Source: Criblamydia sequanensis CRIB-18 (GTDB taxonomy: Bacteria; Chlamydiota; Chlamydiia; Chlamydiales; Criblamydiaceae). Taken from it: a stretch of DNA of 64,000 bases. The position numbers and the translations under genes were made by a program. The notes beneath the pieces are model-generated. The model was given only the letters and a program-made list of their open reading frames with translations, ran no database searches and had not been told where the DNA came from. Position 1 is the stretch's first letter. Every line of letters begins with the position of its first letter. The stretch is from contig NZ_CCEJ010000001.1 of NCBI RefSeq assembly GCF_000750955.1, positions 50,197 to 114,196 of the forward strand, in the 5' to 3' direction. Positions 54,234 to 64,000 of this stretch are shown here, in pieces.

Positions 54234-54777
54234 TTGTTCTTGTGTCCACTTTTATTTTTTCGCCTTGTTCGATAAAAATAGGAACTTGAATTTTTGCGCC
54301 TGTTTCTAAAAGTGCCGGTTTCAAGACTCTCCCCGAGGCTGTGTTGCCACGGATGCCCGGATCTGTTTCTGTAATGACAAGCTCCATAAAAGTGGGCGGC
54401 TCAACAGCTACCGGAGTTCCTTTGTAGATTAGGACGCTATAGGCTACATCTTCTTTTAGCCATTGCTTGTTGTCGCCGATATTTTCATTTGAAATAGTGA
54501 CTTGTTCATAAGAATCGTCATCCATAAAAACAATGCCATCAGCTTCTTCATAAAGCATTCGCATTTTCTTTTCTTCAACGTCTGCAAGATCTGCTTTATC
54601 ACCTGATTTGAAGGTAAGTTCAACTACACGGGCCGTTAAAAGATTTTTTAATCTTACGCGGTTGAATGCTTGACCTTTACCGGGTTTGACAAACTCATTT
54701 GTGATGACGACGTAAGGTTGATTGTCAATTTCGAGTTTAACGCCGCTTCGAAATTCACTAGTTGAAATTTGAGGCAT
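54205..54777 (-). CDS. efp: Elongation factor P
   Basis: Relieves ribosome stalling at proline runs. Three beta-domains are readable in 190 residues: the N-terminal KOW-like domain with the tip loop KPGKGQAF, an OB domain with YEEADGIVFMDDDSYEQ, and the C-terminal RVLKPALLETGAKIQVPIF. K34 in the tip loop is the lysine modified by EpmA, whose gene follows with an overlap. Chlamydia carries two efp genes as I recall; the neighbourhood (amn, mfd, alaS) matches CT752. The giant proteins contain proline-rich linkers that could depend on EF-P, which is inference. Confidence 0.96.
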   Translation of the reverse strand: MPQISTSEFRSGVKLEIDNQPYVVITNEFVKPGKGQAFNRVRLKNLLTARVVELTFKSGDKADLADVEEKKMRMLYEEADGIVFMDDDSYEQVTISNENIGDNKQWLKEDVAYSVLIYKGTPVAVEPPTFMELVITETDPGIRGNTASGRVLKPALLETGAKIQVPIFIEQGEKIKVDTRTNEYVSRVNE

Positions 54778-54819
54778 GGGAAAACCTGTTGTTTAGGAAT
54801 TAAAAAATAATTACGGTTG

Positions 54820-54848
54820 ATCATAACATAAGGTTATCTTTTTCTAAA
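54820..54848 (-). promoter_or_regulatory. Candidate sigma-70 promoter of efp-epmA
   Basis: On the minus strand TTTAGA (plus positions 54843-54848) and TATGAT (54820-54825) are 17 bases apart. The -10 matches five of six consensus bases, the -35 four of six. Transcription would start about 36 bases upstream of the efp ATG. Confidence 0.5.
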
Positions 54849-54990
54849 GAAAAGATAGATAGAGGAGAAACTTTGTTTTCAAAAGAATGTTTGATTGTTT
54901 GATTAAAAATAAAAAATCATCTATTTACAACCTAAGTTTTAAAGGTGACTCCTTTCGAAATTAAGCTCCTTTTAAAAAAAGACAAAAAAT

Positions 54991-55197
54991 ATGTGGCCCA
55001 AGGCTTATAAAGACTACCCAAAAGACACTAAGCTAAAAAAAGATCAAGTCGAACCAAGCCATGGCATCATAGGTTGTGAAATGCATGACATCAATGGCTG
55101 GGGGGAGTCCCACCATCAAACACCTAAACCGAAAAAGCAAGGTTTTTTCAGAACCCTTTGGAATCAACTTTTTTCAAATCGAAAGAGAGTTTCATGA
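54991..55197 (+). CDS. Small hypothetical protein, 68 residues
   Basis: I recognise no family. It is basic overall, contains one cysteine and several histidines (GWGESHHQTPK), and ends in a basic helix (FFRTLWNQLFSNRKR). Its stop overlaps the start of the next gene in an ATGA junction (55194-55197), which supports both being real and translationally coupled. The ribosome binding site is poor. It lies in the efp-amn interval, where C. trachomatis has the uncharacterised CT753; any relation is untested. Confidence 0.55.
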   Translation: MWPKAYKDYPKDTKLKKDQVEPSHGIIGCEMHDINGWGESHHQTPKPKKQGFFRTLWNQLFSNRKRVS

Positions 55198-55421
55198 AAA
55201 AAGGGGATCATACTTTTAAAATACAAATTTCTTATGAAAAGTGCCCTTTTTGCGGATTTATTAACGAAAACCGAGACCCGTTTTCATACCATAATGGTTT
55301 TTATACAAAAGAAGTTGAATGCTTTCGCTGTGGAAAACATTTTGAAAAACAAAAGCTGTTAACAAGAATTGGACCTATTTTTGGGGAAGCCGAGAGCGCC
55401 GAAGTCGATTGGGAAGATTAA
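55194..55421 (+). CDS. Small zinc-ribbon-like protein
   Basis: A protein of 75 residues from the ATG at 55194, which has GAGAG upstream and overlaps the previous stop. An in-frame ATG at 55158 lies inside the previous gene. Two CxxC knuckles, CPFCGF and CFRCGKHF, about 28 residues apart, form a typical zinc ribbon. The tail is acidic. The role is unknown; nucleic acid binding is possible. It ends just before amn (gap of about 10 bases), so the three genes are probably one transcript. Confidence 0.65.
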   Translation: MKKGDHTFKIQISYEKCPFCGFINENRDPFSYHNGFYTKEVECFRCGKHFEKQKLLTRIGPIFGEAESAEVDWED

Positions 55422-55431
55422 AAAGGTTTAA

Positions 55432-56268
55432 GTGATGGAAGAGTTTAACGAATATAAGCCTACTGAAGAAGAGGAAAAAATAGCTCGAGATACACTTGAG
55501 CGTTATTCAGGATCTGCTGTTAAAGATTTTCAGCCCTTTCTTCTTCTTACAAATTTTCCGAAGTACGTTCACTATTTTTCTGAAACAAGAGGGGTTCCAG
55601 TGATTGAAGGAAGCATGTTCTCTGTGGCTCACTCTCCAAGCGAACATGTGACCATATTAGACTTTAAAATTGGATCTCCGGCAGCAGCTCTTGTTATTGA
55701 CCTTGTCTCTTTTCTTCCTGTTAAAGCAGCTTTGCTTCTTGGCATGTGCGGGGGGTTAAGAAGGCAATATGAAATCGGAGATTATTTTGTGCCGATTGCC
55801 GCTATTCGCGCAGAAGGAACAAGTGATTTTTATTTTCATCCGGAAGTTCCGGCTTTGGCAAACTTTCTTGTTCAAAAAATGGTGACAAATGTTTTAGAAA
55901 AAATGAATGTCCGCTACCATATCGGGATTACTCATACCACGAACAAAAGATTCTGGGAGTTTAACAAAGAATTTCGGGAACGTTTAAAGCTTACAAGACC
56001 TCAAGCGATAGAGATGGAATGCGCAACGCTTTTCACCTCTAGCTATTACCATAAGCTTCCTTGTGGAGCGCTTTTGCTTATTTCGGATCTGCCTTTAATG
56101 AGAGGCGGGATTAAAACAAAAGAGGGAAGCGAGAATCTTTTTTTAAAGTATACAGCAAATCATGTCGAAACGGGAGTCATGGTTATAAAAGAGCTGACCG
56201 AAGCCTTAAAGCATCAGGCAAAAGGGGTTTTCAGAGGGTTCAGAAGGCGGTTTGAGAAAGAAGAATAA
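55432..56268 (+). CDS. amn: AMP nucleosidase, short chlamydial form
   Basis: Phosphorylase-type nucleosidase of the PNP/UDP family, expected to split AMP into adenine and ribose 5-phosphate. Key segments are LLGMCGGLRRQYEIGDYFVP (about 103-122), AIRAEGTSDFY and the substrate-binding AIEMECATLF (about 193), then LLLISDLPL. At 278 residues it lacks the N-terminal regulatory domain of the 484-residue E. coli enzyme, as I recall for chlamydial Amn (CT751). Start is GTG at 55432 or ATG at 55435, with AAAGG just upstream. Confidence 0.9.
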   Translation: MMEEFNEYKPTEEEEKIARDTLERYSGSAVKDFQPFLLLTNFPKYVHYFSETRGVPVIEGSMFSVAHSPSEHVTILDFKIGSPAAALVIDLVSFLPVKAALLLGMCGGLRRQYEIGDYFVPIAAIRAEGTSDFYFHPEVPALANFLVQKMVTNVLEKMNVRYHIGITHTTNKRFWEFNKEFRERLKLTRPQAIEMECATLFTSSYYHKLPCGALLLISDLPLMRGGIKTKEGSENLFLKYTANHVETGVMVIKELTEALKHQAKGVFRGFRRRFEKEE

Positions 56269-56287
56269 TTTTTACCAAGGATGTGTT

Positions 56288-57049
56288 ATGACTTCTTTAG
56301 AGAAATTGAGTGTTTTTTTAAGCTATAATTTTTATGAGGATGCAAAAAAGGGCCTTTATTTAGCAGTAGAGAAAGAAAATGGCACCCTTGTAAAGCTAAA
56401 CTGGAACAATCTTCCCTTAAGAGACAAATGGTTTACCTACGATGGCTCTCTAGAAACTATTGCGGGCGTGATTCAAGAAGCGTTAAGATCAGCTGCTTTA
56501 ACTCCAACCAAAAGCCTGGAATTGCAAGTCGCTCTTTTAAGAAAAAAAGTTAAACATCATAACAAGCATCTTTTTCAAGATAGAATCCATTTTTTTAACC
56601 CTTTTAAAAAATCTATTGTAGTTGAAGTTGAATACCCTCATTACATAGAAGTTTTAGATCGGGTGGAACTTCGAAATTTTCAGATTAATGTCTCCTATTC
56701 AAAGCTGTCCCCAAGTAGAAAAATTTGGAAAAAAATCCAGAAAGAAATCCCTGTTTCGGCTGCTTGGAAAAGCGATCATGAACTTGTTCACAGCCTTAAT
56801 AAGGCTGTGAAAGAGAATGAGACTTTGGATCAATTTATCACTAAATTTTCACTAAATATTATATCTCTTAAATTTAGCGGGTTTAACTTAAGCTTATTAG
56901 TCTCTTTTGCCGGGAAAGAGTTTTTTAAAATGGGTTATGATAGCGGATTTATTAAAGGGATATCATCAAAAAAAGACCCGAGAAGAGCGCTTTATCCGAA
57001 GCCGGACTATCAAAGCCTGGCTTCGAGGGTTTTATCTAGAAACCAATAA
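56288..57049 (+). CDS. Hypothetical protein, 253 residues
   Basis: No family is recognised. I choose the ATG at 56288, with AAGGA 7 bases upstream; an in-frame ATG at 56252 lies inside amn. The protein is soluble, rich in lysine and aromatic residues, with no signal peptide or membrane segment. A cytoplasmic structural or regulatory role specific to Chlamydiae is possible. It follows amn by 19 bases and may be cotranscribed. Confidence 0.6.
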   Translation: MTSLEKLSVFLSYNFYEDAKKGLYLAVEKENGTLVKLNWNNLPLRDKWFTYDGSLETIAGVIQEALRSAALTPTKSLELQVALLRKKVKHHNKHLFQDRIHFFNPFKKSIVVEVEYPHYIEVLDRVELRNFQINVSYSKLSPSRKIWKKIQKEIPVSAAWKSDHELVHSLNKAVKENETLDQFITKFSLNIISLKFSGFNLSLLVSFAGKEFFKMGYDSGFIKGISSKKDPRRALYPKPDYQSLASRVLSRNQ

Positions 57050-57082
57050 AATTTTTTTTATACATTCTTAATAATTTATTGT

Positions 57083-57088
57083 TATAAT
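57083..57088 (+). promoter_or_regulatory. Candidate -10 element upstream of the FliK-like gene
   Basis: A perfect TATAAT at 57083-57088 follows the AT-rich gap after the previous gene. No good -35 was found at 16-18 bases. If used, transcription starts near 57095, which excludes the ATG at 57091 and supports the ATG at 57118. Confidence 0.4.
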
Positions 57089-57117
57089 GGATGCTAAATT
57101 CTTTAATATTGGCATTT

Positions 57118-58020
57118 ATGGAAAAAGTATTATTAAATCAATCCGCGCAACCCGTTGAACTTAAAAGAAAAGAAAAAAAACCTGTCTCTGATAAATATTC
57201 TGCCGTCAGATGGAAAGAGGCTTCTAAAGGTTCAACCAATGCCCCTGTGAGGCCCTCCCGTGAAAAAAAGGCCTCAACTCTTTTAGATGAAGAGGTTTAT
57301 GCAACTTCTGAAGAATGGGATGGGGAGATAGAAGAAGAAGTCGGCTCGCCTTTAGATCTCTATAGCCGAATCGAAAATAAGCGAAAAAGACCTTCAAAGC
57401 CTAGCGAGAAAGTTTTTTTTAATAGTTCTCTTACAAAAATGAAAGACCCTGAGGATTTTGACGGATTTGAGCTTAGAGAAAAAGAAGATTCTCGTGATGA
57501 AGAAACGCAAGACAATTCTTCGAGTTTTTCAGGTTCTAATCAGCCGGGTCTTTCCTCGCTTGTCATTACACACCCTATTGCCGATAATCGTGTTTCATCG
57601 ATCGCTAAGATTGCTTCCACTCCAAAATCTGCACTGCAAACGAAATTAGAGCTTCTAGCTGAAAAAATGGTGCAAAAACTTCTTATCATGAAAAGCACCG
57701 GGAAAACGGAAATCTCCATTACCTTTAAATCGGGAAGTTTTTTAGGAGCCAAATTATCGATTGTTGAGTTTGACTCGGCAAAAGGCGAGTTTAACATACA
57801 ATTCGATCACCTTTCTTCTAAAGCGCATGCGCTCGTCACAAATCCCATGAATCAAGACATTCTAAAGGATTCTTTGAGAGAAAAAGGGTTTGTCCTTCAC
57901 ACTCTTTATGCCACAACTCTTGAAGTTGAAAACCTAGGATCTCTAAGCGAGTCGAAAGAAAGAGAATTTTCAGGGGATTCCCATCAACCTCAAGAGGAAG
58001 ATGAAAATCATTTTGGCTAG
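57118..58020 (+). CDS. Hypothetical protein with FliK/YscP-like C-terminal domain
   Basis: Three hundred residues from the ATG at 57118 (309 from 57091). The N-terminal 165 residues are polar, charged and probably disordered, with a basic cluster ENKRKRPSK. The C-terminal part (about 190-270) has the pattern of the FliK/YscP hook or needle-length control domain: EISITFKSGSFLGAKLSIVEF, then FNIQFDHLSSKAHAL, then LKDSLREKGFVLHTL. This would fit a type III secretion substrate-switch protein, like Chlamydia CT671, but the genomic context here is not the type III operon. The stop overlaps the convergent mfd stop by 3 bases. The assignment is tentative. Confidence 0.55.
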   Translation: MEKVLLNQSAQPVELKRKEKKPVSDKYSAVRWKEASKGSTNAPVRPSREKKASTLLDEEVYATSEEWDGEIEEEVGSPLDLYSRIENKRKRPSKPSEKVFFNSSLTKMKDPEDFDGFELREKEDSRDEETQDNSSSFSGSNQPGLSSLVITHPIADNRVSSIAKIASTPKSALQTKLELLAEKMVQKLLIMKSTGKTEISITFKSGSFLGAKLSIVEFDSAKGEFNIQFDHLSSKAHALVTNPMNQDILKDSLREKGFVLHTLYATTLEVENLGSLSESKEREFSGDSHQPQEEDENHFG

Positions 58021-61000
58021 AGACTTGATAGAGCCTTGATGACGTTTTTTTCTAACTCTTTCGGGTCTTGAATTTTGCCGATTAGAAAACGCCTTTCCTT
58101 GGCTTCTTTTCCTTTTTTTCGGATGGCTACGAGAGTGAATCTTTCCAGTTTAAGTTCATCAAGTCCAAGTTTCGCAGCAAAAACACGAATTTTTGTCATA
58201 TGGTAGAGCCAAAGTGCTTCAATTGGAGGCTTGCCGAAACGGTCATTGATTTCAGACCAGATAGCGTCCACTTCCTCAAATGATGTGGCATCCCCAAGAC
58301 GATGGTAGAGTTCCCGCCTTAAAGAAGGTTCATTTACGTAATAGTTTGGAAGTCGATAATCAAACGGAAAGTCCATTTTTACCTCTGAAAAGACAGAGCT
58401 TCCTTGCCCTTGCAAGGTTTTAATGGTTTTAGTTAAAAGCTTGCAGTAGAAGTGAAAACCGATTGCAGAGACATGTCCTGACTGTTCAAGCCCTAAAATA
58501 TCGCCGGCGCCTCTAATTTCTAAATCCCGGAGGGCAAGCTTCATGCCTCCGCCAAAGCCGACTGACTCTGAGAGCGCGGTCAGCCTCTTTCTTGAAAGTT
58601 CCGGCAAGTTCGAGAATTTTTTCACAAGAAAGTAAGCATAGGCAAGTCTATTCCATCTCCCGACACGGCCTCTAAGCTGATAAAGTTCTGCAAGTCCAAA
58701 GTGGTCTGCTCTATCAATCAAAATGGTATTGGCATTCGGAATATCAAGGCCGCTTTCAACTATAGTTGTTGCGCATAGAATATCTATATGGCCGCTTTTA
58801 AAAGCATGGAAGGTCTTATCGATTTCATCAGAAGACATCTGACCATGAACGATGCCTATACGGGCTTCAGGGATTAGTTTTTTTAACTTATCCGCAGTTT
58901 GAGGAAGAGTCTCCACTCGGTTATGAATAAAGTAAACTTGCCCGTCTCTTGTCAGTTCCCTAAGAAGAGCTGTTTTAATCAGAGCATCTGTCGGCTCAAC
59001 AATAAAGGTTTTAATAGGGATTCGATCGTAGGGAGGGGTATTAATGACAGAGATATCCCTTGCGCCGACAAGAGACATATAAAGGGTTCTCGGAATCGGG
59101 GTTGCAGAAAGAGTGAGACAGTCTACACCCGATTTGATTCTCTTTAAATGCTCTTTAGCTTTAACTCCGAAGCGATGCTCTTCATCGATAATGATCAAGC
59201 CAAGATCTTTAAAGATCACATCCTGGCTGACAATACGGTGCGTGCCTATGACAATATCTATAGAGCCATTCAGAATCCCTTCAAGGGTTTGTTTGATCTC
59301 TTTGGGCTTACAGAATCTGGAAAGAAGACCCACTCTTACAGGGAAGTTGCCCATGCGGTCTTTAAAATTCTCATAATGCTGCATAGCAAGGACAGTGGTC
59401 GGCACAAGAAGCGCTACTTGCTTGCCGCCATCTAAGACTGCTTTAAAAGCGGCTCTCATGGCAACTTCTGTTTTTCCATAGCCCACATCTCCGCAAATCA
59501 GCCGATCCATCGCTTTATTGGAGATCATATCTTTTTTTATGGCCGAGATGGCGCTTAATTGATCTTCAGTTTCTTCGTAAGGGAATTCTTCTTCAAAGGA
59601 GGCTAAATCCGGGCTATCTTCCTTAAAAGAAAACCCTCCTTTCCACTCTCTTTTGGCGTAAAGTTCAAGAAGCTCTTTTGCATAACCGATAATGGCCCGT
59701 TCTGTTTTTTCCCTAACCTTAAGCCATTGCTTTCCCCCGAGAATATGAAATTTTGGGCTTTCGTCGTTTGAGCCGATATACTTTGTAACAAGATGGCTTT
59801 GATTCATTGGAACAAAAAGTCTTGCTCCTTCAGCGTATTCTATAAGAAGATGCTCTTTTTCAGTACCGTCTGTACTTTTACCGTTTTCCTGGCCTAAAAA
59901 TTTGCCGATCCCATGGTTTAAATGAACGACAATTTCGCCGGGCGATAACTCATAGATTTCGTTGCCTGCCGTATGGAAAGTGCTTCTTAACTTTTGTCTT
60001 CTAACTTTTGTCTTTCCGGTAAACTCTGCTGTCGGCAACACTAAAAAACTAAGAGAGGCTATGGCAAAACCGCTTGTTAGGTAGCCAAGCTCTAAAAGGG
60101 TGTTAGTCGGAAGAGAAAGGGAAGCATCGGCAATTCTTTTCTGCAAAAAAGCTTTGTCCGATTCTGTTGTAGATAGAAGATAAAGCCTGCAATTTTTAGC
60201 AAGACGGCCTAAGCTAAAAAAGATTTCCTCACCGGAAATTTTTTCCTCAGGGTCTCTTTCCGGCATCAGATAATCAGCAGCCGTAAGAAAAGGATGAGGG
60301 GATTTATAGGCGCTTAACTTTCTTTCAAAAAGGTCGAAAGCGACCTCGTAGCCTTCCGCCTTCTTTCCAAAGAAGCTTGTTGATTTTTTTCTTTTTACGG
60401 AGATATCAGAAAGGGATTCGATATTTTCATCGGAGAAGTAAATTTTCTGCAAAGGCGCAATTTTTTCGAAGAGTTCTTCAAGGCTTGCAAATTGTGGGTG
60501 TTTAGCCCCTAAAAGCCCTATTAGATCGGCGTAGCGATCCTCAATTTCGACAAGTCCGTTAAAAATGACAAGGGTGTCTTCTCCAAGGTAATCTAAAAGA
60601 GTCTCATTGTTTTGAGCCTCTTGCAGCATCTCCAGTTCTTTGGCAAGAGTAATTTCAATTTCGCTTGCCTTTTCAACGGATTTTTGACCGATAGGATCGT
60701 ATTTTCTAATAGATTCTATGGTATTACCAAAAAATTCCACGCGGTAGGGATCCCTTGATGAGACAGGATAGACATCTATAATGCCTCCCCGATGCGCAAA
60801 TTCCCCCTTTTCCTGAGCTCTTGGAACCCTTTCATAGCCCATTTGAGAGAGTTTTTGAATAAGGGCCTCAAACTCAACTTCCTCTCCCATTTTTAGATTT
60901 AGATGGTGATTTTGAAATCTTTTTTTCGGAACTAATTTTTGAAGAAGCGATTGAAGGCTTGAAACTACAGTGACAGGACCTTCTTTTTTAAGAATTTTAT

Positions 61001-61322
61001 CCAGGACTCGATACCTTTCTCCTACAATGTCACGGCTCGGAGGGATGTTTTCATTAGGAAGCGTTTCCCAAGCCGGAAATTCAAGGACCGGTCTTTCAGA
61101 AAAAAAATCAAGATCAAAAAGAAGGTTGTTCTCTTCTTTGCTTTCTGCAAGAAAAAGAATGTTTTTACCGGTTGTTTTTTCAGCCAAAACGGAAAGGAGG
61201 GCCTTTGGAGTATTCCATAGGCCCTCAAAAAGAAGGGATTTACCGGCTTGAAGGCTCCCTCGGATGTCTTCAATATGGGGTGATTCCGATAAAAGCTGAA
61301 AAATTTTTTCTTTTAAATTCAT
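58017..61322 (-). CDS. mfd: Transcription-repair coupling factor Mfd
   Basis: A DNA translocase that removes stalled RNA polymerase from lesions and recruits UvrA. The N-terminal UvrB-like region includes [14 protein letters not shown]. The RNA polymerase interaction domain has [18 protein letters not shown] (about 450). Helicase motifs are [34 protein letters not shown] and [11 protein letters not shown] with [10 protein letters not shown]-terminal TRCF domain closes the 1101 residues. The ATG overlaps the alaS stop as ATGA, so the two are translationally coupled; mfd-alaS adjacency is as in C. trachomatis CT748-CT749. Confidence 0.97.
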   Translation of the reverse strand: MNLKEKIFQLLSESPHIEDIRGSLQAGKSLLFEGLWNTPKALLSVLAEKTTGKNILFLAESKEENNLLFDLDFFSERPVLEFPAWETLPNENIPPSRDIVGERYRVLDKILKKEGPVTVVSSLQSLLQKLVPKKRFQNHHLNLKMGEEVEFEALIQKLSQMGYERVPRAQEKGEFAHRGGIIDVYPVSSRDPYRVEFFGNTIESIRKYDPIGQKSVEKASEIEITLAKELEMLQEAQNNETLLDYLGEDTLVIFNGLVEIEDRYADLIGLLGAKHPQFASLEELFEKIAPLQKIYFSDENIESLSDISVKRKKSTSFFGKKAEGYEVAFDLFERKLSAYKSPHPFLTAADYLMPERDPEEKISGEEIFFSLGRLAKNCRLYLLSTTESDKAFLQKRIADASLSLPTNTLLELGYLTSGFAIASLSFLVLPTAEFTGKTKVRRQKLRSTFHTAGNEIYELSPGEIVVHLNHGIGKFLGQENGKSTDGTEKEHLLIEYAEGARLFVPMNQSHLVTKYIGSNDESPKFHILGGKQWLKVREKTERAIIGYAKELLELYAKREWKGGFSFKEDSPDLASFEEEFPYEETEDQLSAISAIKKDMISNKAMDRLICGDVGYGKTEVAMRAAFKAVLDGGKQVALLVPTTVLAMQHYENFKDRMGNFPVRVGLLSRFCKPKEIKQTLEGILNGSIDIVIGTHRIVSQDVIFKDLGLIIIDEEHRFGVKAKEHLKRIKSGVDCLTLSATPIPRTLYMSLVGARDISVINTPPYDRIPIKTFIVEPTDALIKTALLRELTRDGQVYFIHNRVETLPQTADKLKKLIPEARIGIVHGQMSSDEIDKTFHAFKSGHIDILCATTIVESGLDIPNANTILIDRADHFGLAELYQLRGRVGRWNRLAYAYFLVKKFSNLPELSRKRLTALSESVGFGGGMKLALRDLEIRGAGDILGLEQSGHVSAIGFHFYCKLLTKTIKTLQGQGSSVFSEVKMDFPFDYRLPNYYVNEPSLRRELYHRLGDATSFEEVDAIWSEINDRFGKPPIEALWLYHMTKIRVFAAKLGLDELKLERFTLVAIRKKGKEAKERRFLIGKIQDPKELEKNVIKALSSL

Positions 61323-63952
61323 AATGTTTGAACAAGATGATTTTTAGCTTTGTCTAGAGCTTCTTGAAGCCTTTCTGAGGATTTTCCTCCTGCTTGAGCC
61401 ATTAAATCCTTACCTCCTCCGGAGCCTTCTATAAGAGGGGAAATAAGCTTAATCAGATCAATTGCTTTAATCGATTGACGGCTTGCTTTATCTGATATTT
61501 TTGAGAGAACCTGGCATCTTCCGTCAAAAAGTTTTACACCAACTGCAAGCACATCTAAATTAAACTTGCTCATTAATAAATCGGCTAGTGCCTTAAGATC
61601 TTCAGGTTCAATTAAGGCAATATCCACTAAAAAACGGATCCCTGATTTCGTCTCAACATGGTTTGCAAGCTTTTCGGCGACATGTGCGAGCTTATCGTTT
61701 TTAAATTCTTTAATTTTTTCATTTAATTTTTTTTCTTCTTCAAGAAGGGATGCGATTCTAGATAAAAGCTTATCTTCTGTTGTCTTAAGTTCCTTTGCCG
61801 CTTTCTCAAGGGTGTCTTCAGCCATTCTTGCAAACGTTTCAGCGTCAGATCCGCTTATCGCTTCAATTCTTCTAACACCCGCAGCTATGCTGCTTTCTTT
61901 TAGAATCCTAAAATAGCCGATGTTCCCAAGTCTCTCAGTATGGGTTCCTCCACATAATTCTTTAGAGAAATCAATATCGATGACCCTGACCTGATCGTCA
62001 TATTTATCTCCGAAAAATTGTTTTATATCTTCCCGCTTTTGAGCGGTTTCATAAGACACTTCATAAGATTTGACAGAAGCGTTTGATCTTATTTTTTCGT
62101 TAACAAGATCCTCGATATTCTTAATCTCATCTTTAGTCATCGCTTTATGATGGGAAAAATCAAAGCGAAGCCTTTTATCATCAACAACAGATCCGGCTTG
62201 TTTAATGTGGCTTCCTAAAACTTTTTCAAGAGCCCAGTGCAAGAGGTGCGTGGCGGTATGATTATTGGCAATTTTTTGACGCCGTTCTTGATTGACTTTT
62301 GCTATCAGTGAATCATTAATTTTTAACATGCCCTTCTCGATTTTTCCAATATGAGCTGTCACTCCCTTAAAGGGAGATTTTGCATCCTTCACATCAAAGA
62401 TCACATCTTTAGAGACAAGAGTTCCTTCATCTCCAACTTGTCCTCCCATTTCTGCGTAGAAAGGGGTTTTATCCAAGATGACAAGGCCTTCTTCCCCTTC
62501 ATTGAGGCGGGACACAAACTCGCCATCTTTTACAAGGGCTTTCACTTGGGCATCAGAGGATATATGGTTATAACCTGTAAATTGAGTGGGCCCTTCTTTC
62601 TCTAAGAATTCGAAAAATAAATTGACAGATGCCATTTGTTTGGAGGCTTTATGGGCTTGCTTTGATCTTTCTTTTGCTTCTAATTCGAGCTCATCAAACC
62701 GCTTAGAGTTAACAGTAAGGCCTGAATCCTTAGCAAGAAGAAAAATTTCTTCGAAAGGCAATCCGTAGGTGTCTTTAAGTTTAAAAGCATCCTCACCGGA
62801 TATTTCATTCCCATGGGATTTTGAAGAGGCAATGATTTGATTTAAAATAGTGCCGCCCCGTTTTAGAGTTTTTAGGAATGATTCTTCTTCAACAGTTAAG
62901 ATCTCGGCAATTCTGCTCTCATTTGTCTTTAACTCTTTATAGTCATTCCCCATGGTTTCTACAAGCTTTGGCAGAATATCCTTTAAAAAGGGTTTATCAA
63001 GGCCAAGTTGTCTGCCATACCTCACAGCGCGTCTTAAAACTTTTCGTAAAACATAGCCCCTATCCACATTGCTTGGAACAACCCCGTCTGAAATGGCAAA
63101 GGATAAGCAGCGCAAATGATCGGCAATAACCCTGAAGGCAGGGCTTTTTTGGCTATCCTCAGGATTATATTTGACATTAGACACTTCTTCAATTTTTGCA
63201 ATGAGGCTTCTTAGGACATCTGTTTCAAAAACATTATCGACATCCATAGAAAGGCTTAAAATCCGCTCAAGGCCAGCGCCTGTATCAACAGCAGGTTTTG
63301 GGAGGGGCTCAACTGTTTTTGGATCAAGTTTGTTGAACTGCATGAAAACAAGATTCCAAAATTCAAGATAACGCTCACCGGATGCGTCTTCATAAGGGTT
63401 TTTAGCGGAGCCATATTTCTCTCCTCGATCATATAGAAGCTCTGAGCAAGGGCCGCAAGGGCCTGTGTCTCCCATGGCCCAAAAATTCTCTTTTTCGCCA
63501 AAGCGGACAATTCGTTTTTCCGGGATGTAAGCTTTCCAAAGTTCAAACGCTTCATCATCTTTTTCAAAAACAGAAGGCCAAATTCTATCCGGATTAAAGC
63601 CAAATACTTCAGTGGAAACTTCAAAAGCGAAACGAATCGCATCTTCCTTAAAATAATCTCCAAAAGAAAAGTTTCCGAGCATTTCAAAGAAGGTCAAATG
63701 GCGTCTTGTATGACCTACATTCTCAAGGTCGTTATGTTTTCCGCCCACACGAATGCATTTTTGAGAAGTAGAGGCTCTAGTGTAATCCCGTTTGCTTTTT
63801 CCAAGAAATACATCCTTGAACTGGTTCATTCCGGCATTTGTGAAAAGCAAAGTCGGGTCGTCATGGGGGACCACCAATGAGGAAGGTACAATCGTATGGC
63901 CTTTACTTTTAAAGTAATTCAAAAATTTCTTTCTAAGCATCTCAGTTTGCAT
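61319..63952 (-). CDS. alaS: Alanyl-tRNA synthetase
   Basis: Charges tRNA-Ala. The class II catalytic core begins [16 protein letters not shown] with [16 protein letters not shown] (motif 2 region [19 protein letters not shown]), the editing domain has the zinc ligands HTATHLLH and [10 protein letters not shown], and the C-terminal C-Ala domain ends [14 protein letters not shown]. The length (877) is normal and complete. M5 is an alternative start. The promoter should lie in the 48 bases to the window end or beyond. It is translationally coupled to mfd. Confidence 0.97.
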   Translation of the reverse strand: MQTEMLRKKFLNYFKSKGHTIVPSSLVVPHDDPTLLFTNAGMNQFKDVFLGKSKRDYTRASTSQKCIRVGGKHNDLENVGHTRRHLTFFEMLGNFSFGDYFKEDAIRFAFEVSTEVFGFNPDRIWPSVFEKDDEAFELWKAYIPEKRIVRFGEKENFWAMGDTGPCGPCSELLYDRGEKYGSAKNPYEDASGERYLEFWNLVFMQFNKLDPKTVEPLPKPAVDTGAGLERILSLSMDVDNVFETDVLRSLIAKIEEVSNVKYNPEDSQKSPAFRVIADHLRCLSFAISDGVVPSNVDRGYVLRKVLRRAVRYGRQLGLDKPFLKDILPKLVETMGNDYKELKTNESRIAEILTVEEESFLKTLKRGGTILNQIIASSKSHGNEISGEDAFKLKDTYGLPFEEIFLLAKDSGLTVNSKRFDELELEAKERSKQAHKASKQMASVNLFFEFLEKEGPTQFTGYNHISSDAQVKALVKDGEFVSRLNEGEEGLVILDKTPFYAEMGGQVGDEGTLVSKDVIFDVKDAKSPFKGVTAHIGKIEKGMLKINDSLIAKVNQERRQKIANNHTATHLLHWALEKVLGSHIKQAGSVVDDKRLRFDFSHHKAMTKDEIKNIEDLVNEKIRSNASVKSYEVSYETAQKREDIKQFFGDKYDDQVRVIDIDFSKELCGGTHTERLGNIGYFRILKESSIAAGVRRIEAISGSDAETFARMAEDTLEKAAKELKTTEDKLLSRIASLLEEEKKLNEKIKEFKNDKLAHVAEKLANHVETKSGIRFLVDIALIEPEDLKALADLLMSKFNLDVLAVGVKLFDGRCQVLSKISDKASRQSIKAIDLIKLISPLIEGSGGGKDLMAQAGGKSSERLQEALDKAKNHLVQTL

Positions 63953-64000
63953 TTAAAAATTTCCTTTACGTGAGATTGTTGACTATCTTTATGGCACTTA

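Noticed and set aside
54836-54856. Palindrome over the candidate efp -35 region as an operator
   Set aside because: It consists of short A and T runs that are common in this AT-rich gap, and no regulator is suggested by context.

Overview
The window looks like a chromosome segment of an AT-rich environmental chlamydia (order Parachlamydiales; an amoeba-infecting family such as Criblamydiaceae is plausible, but the species cannot be fixed from sequence reading alone). The main evidence is a histone-H1-like HctA developmental protein, the Na+-NADH:quinone reductase subunit NqrF, a class I type III secretion chaperone, and gene neighbourhoods that match what I recall of the Chlamydia trachomatis map: nqrF-yajC-rumA-hctA (CT740-CT743) and mfd-alaS-...-amn-efp (CT748-CT752).

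Layout. (1) 1-4732, plus strand, core genes: hctA, a RumA/TrmA-type rRNA uracil methyltransferase, tgt, yajC and pcm. (2) 4741-14786, minus strand: a type III secretion-like set (class I chaperone, a 991-residue candidate effector with a hydrophobic hairpin, a YbjN/chaperone-like protein), an exported protein with a formylglycine-enzyme-like fold, an exported purple-acid-phosphatase-like enzyme, and htpG. (3) 14834-49994, minus strand: about 35 kb holding seven reading frames, probably six genes, of giant paralogous alpha-solenoid (TPR-like) proteins. (4) 50204-64000: core genes again, nqrF, nadE, then epmA-efp (minus), two small coupled genes, amn and two unknown genes (plus), then mfd and alaS (minus).

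The giant-protein locus is the most unusual part. One member (1799 residues) carries an apparently intact SNF2-type helicase. Three others (1186, 2674 and 2870 residues) seem to keep the same domain order with the Walker A and DExx motifs destroyed, so they read as pseudo-helicases. A further member is split by a frameshift inside a 75-bp tandem repeat. A 771-residue member has an arginine/serine-rich (RS) domain of the kind known from eukaryotic splicing factors. The SNF2 and RS proteins share an OTU-like C-terminal domain. All members carry short basic clusters resembling nuclear localisation signals. My working inference is a lineage-specific set of secreted, nucleus-directed host-manipulation proteins, inserted where Chlamydia has yajC next to nqrF.

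The core genes cover developmental chromatin condensation (HctA), rRNA and tRNA modification (RumA, Tgt), Sec translocation (YajC), protein repair and folding (Pcm, HtpG), sodium-motive respiration (NqrF), NAD synthesis (NadE), EF-P and its lysylation (Efp, EpmA), purine salvage (Amn), transcription-coupled repair (Mfd) and tRNA charging (AlaS). No tRNA, rRNA, CRISPR array or transposase was seen.
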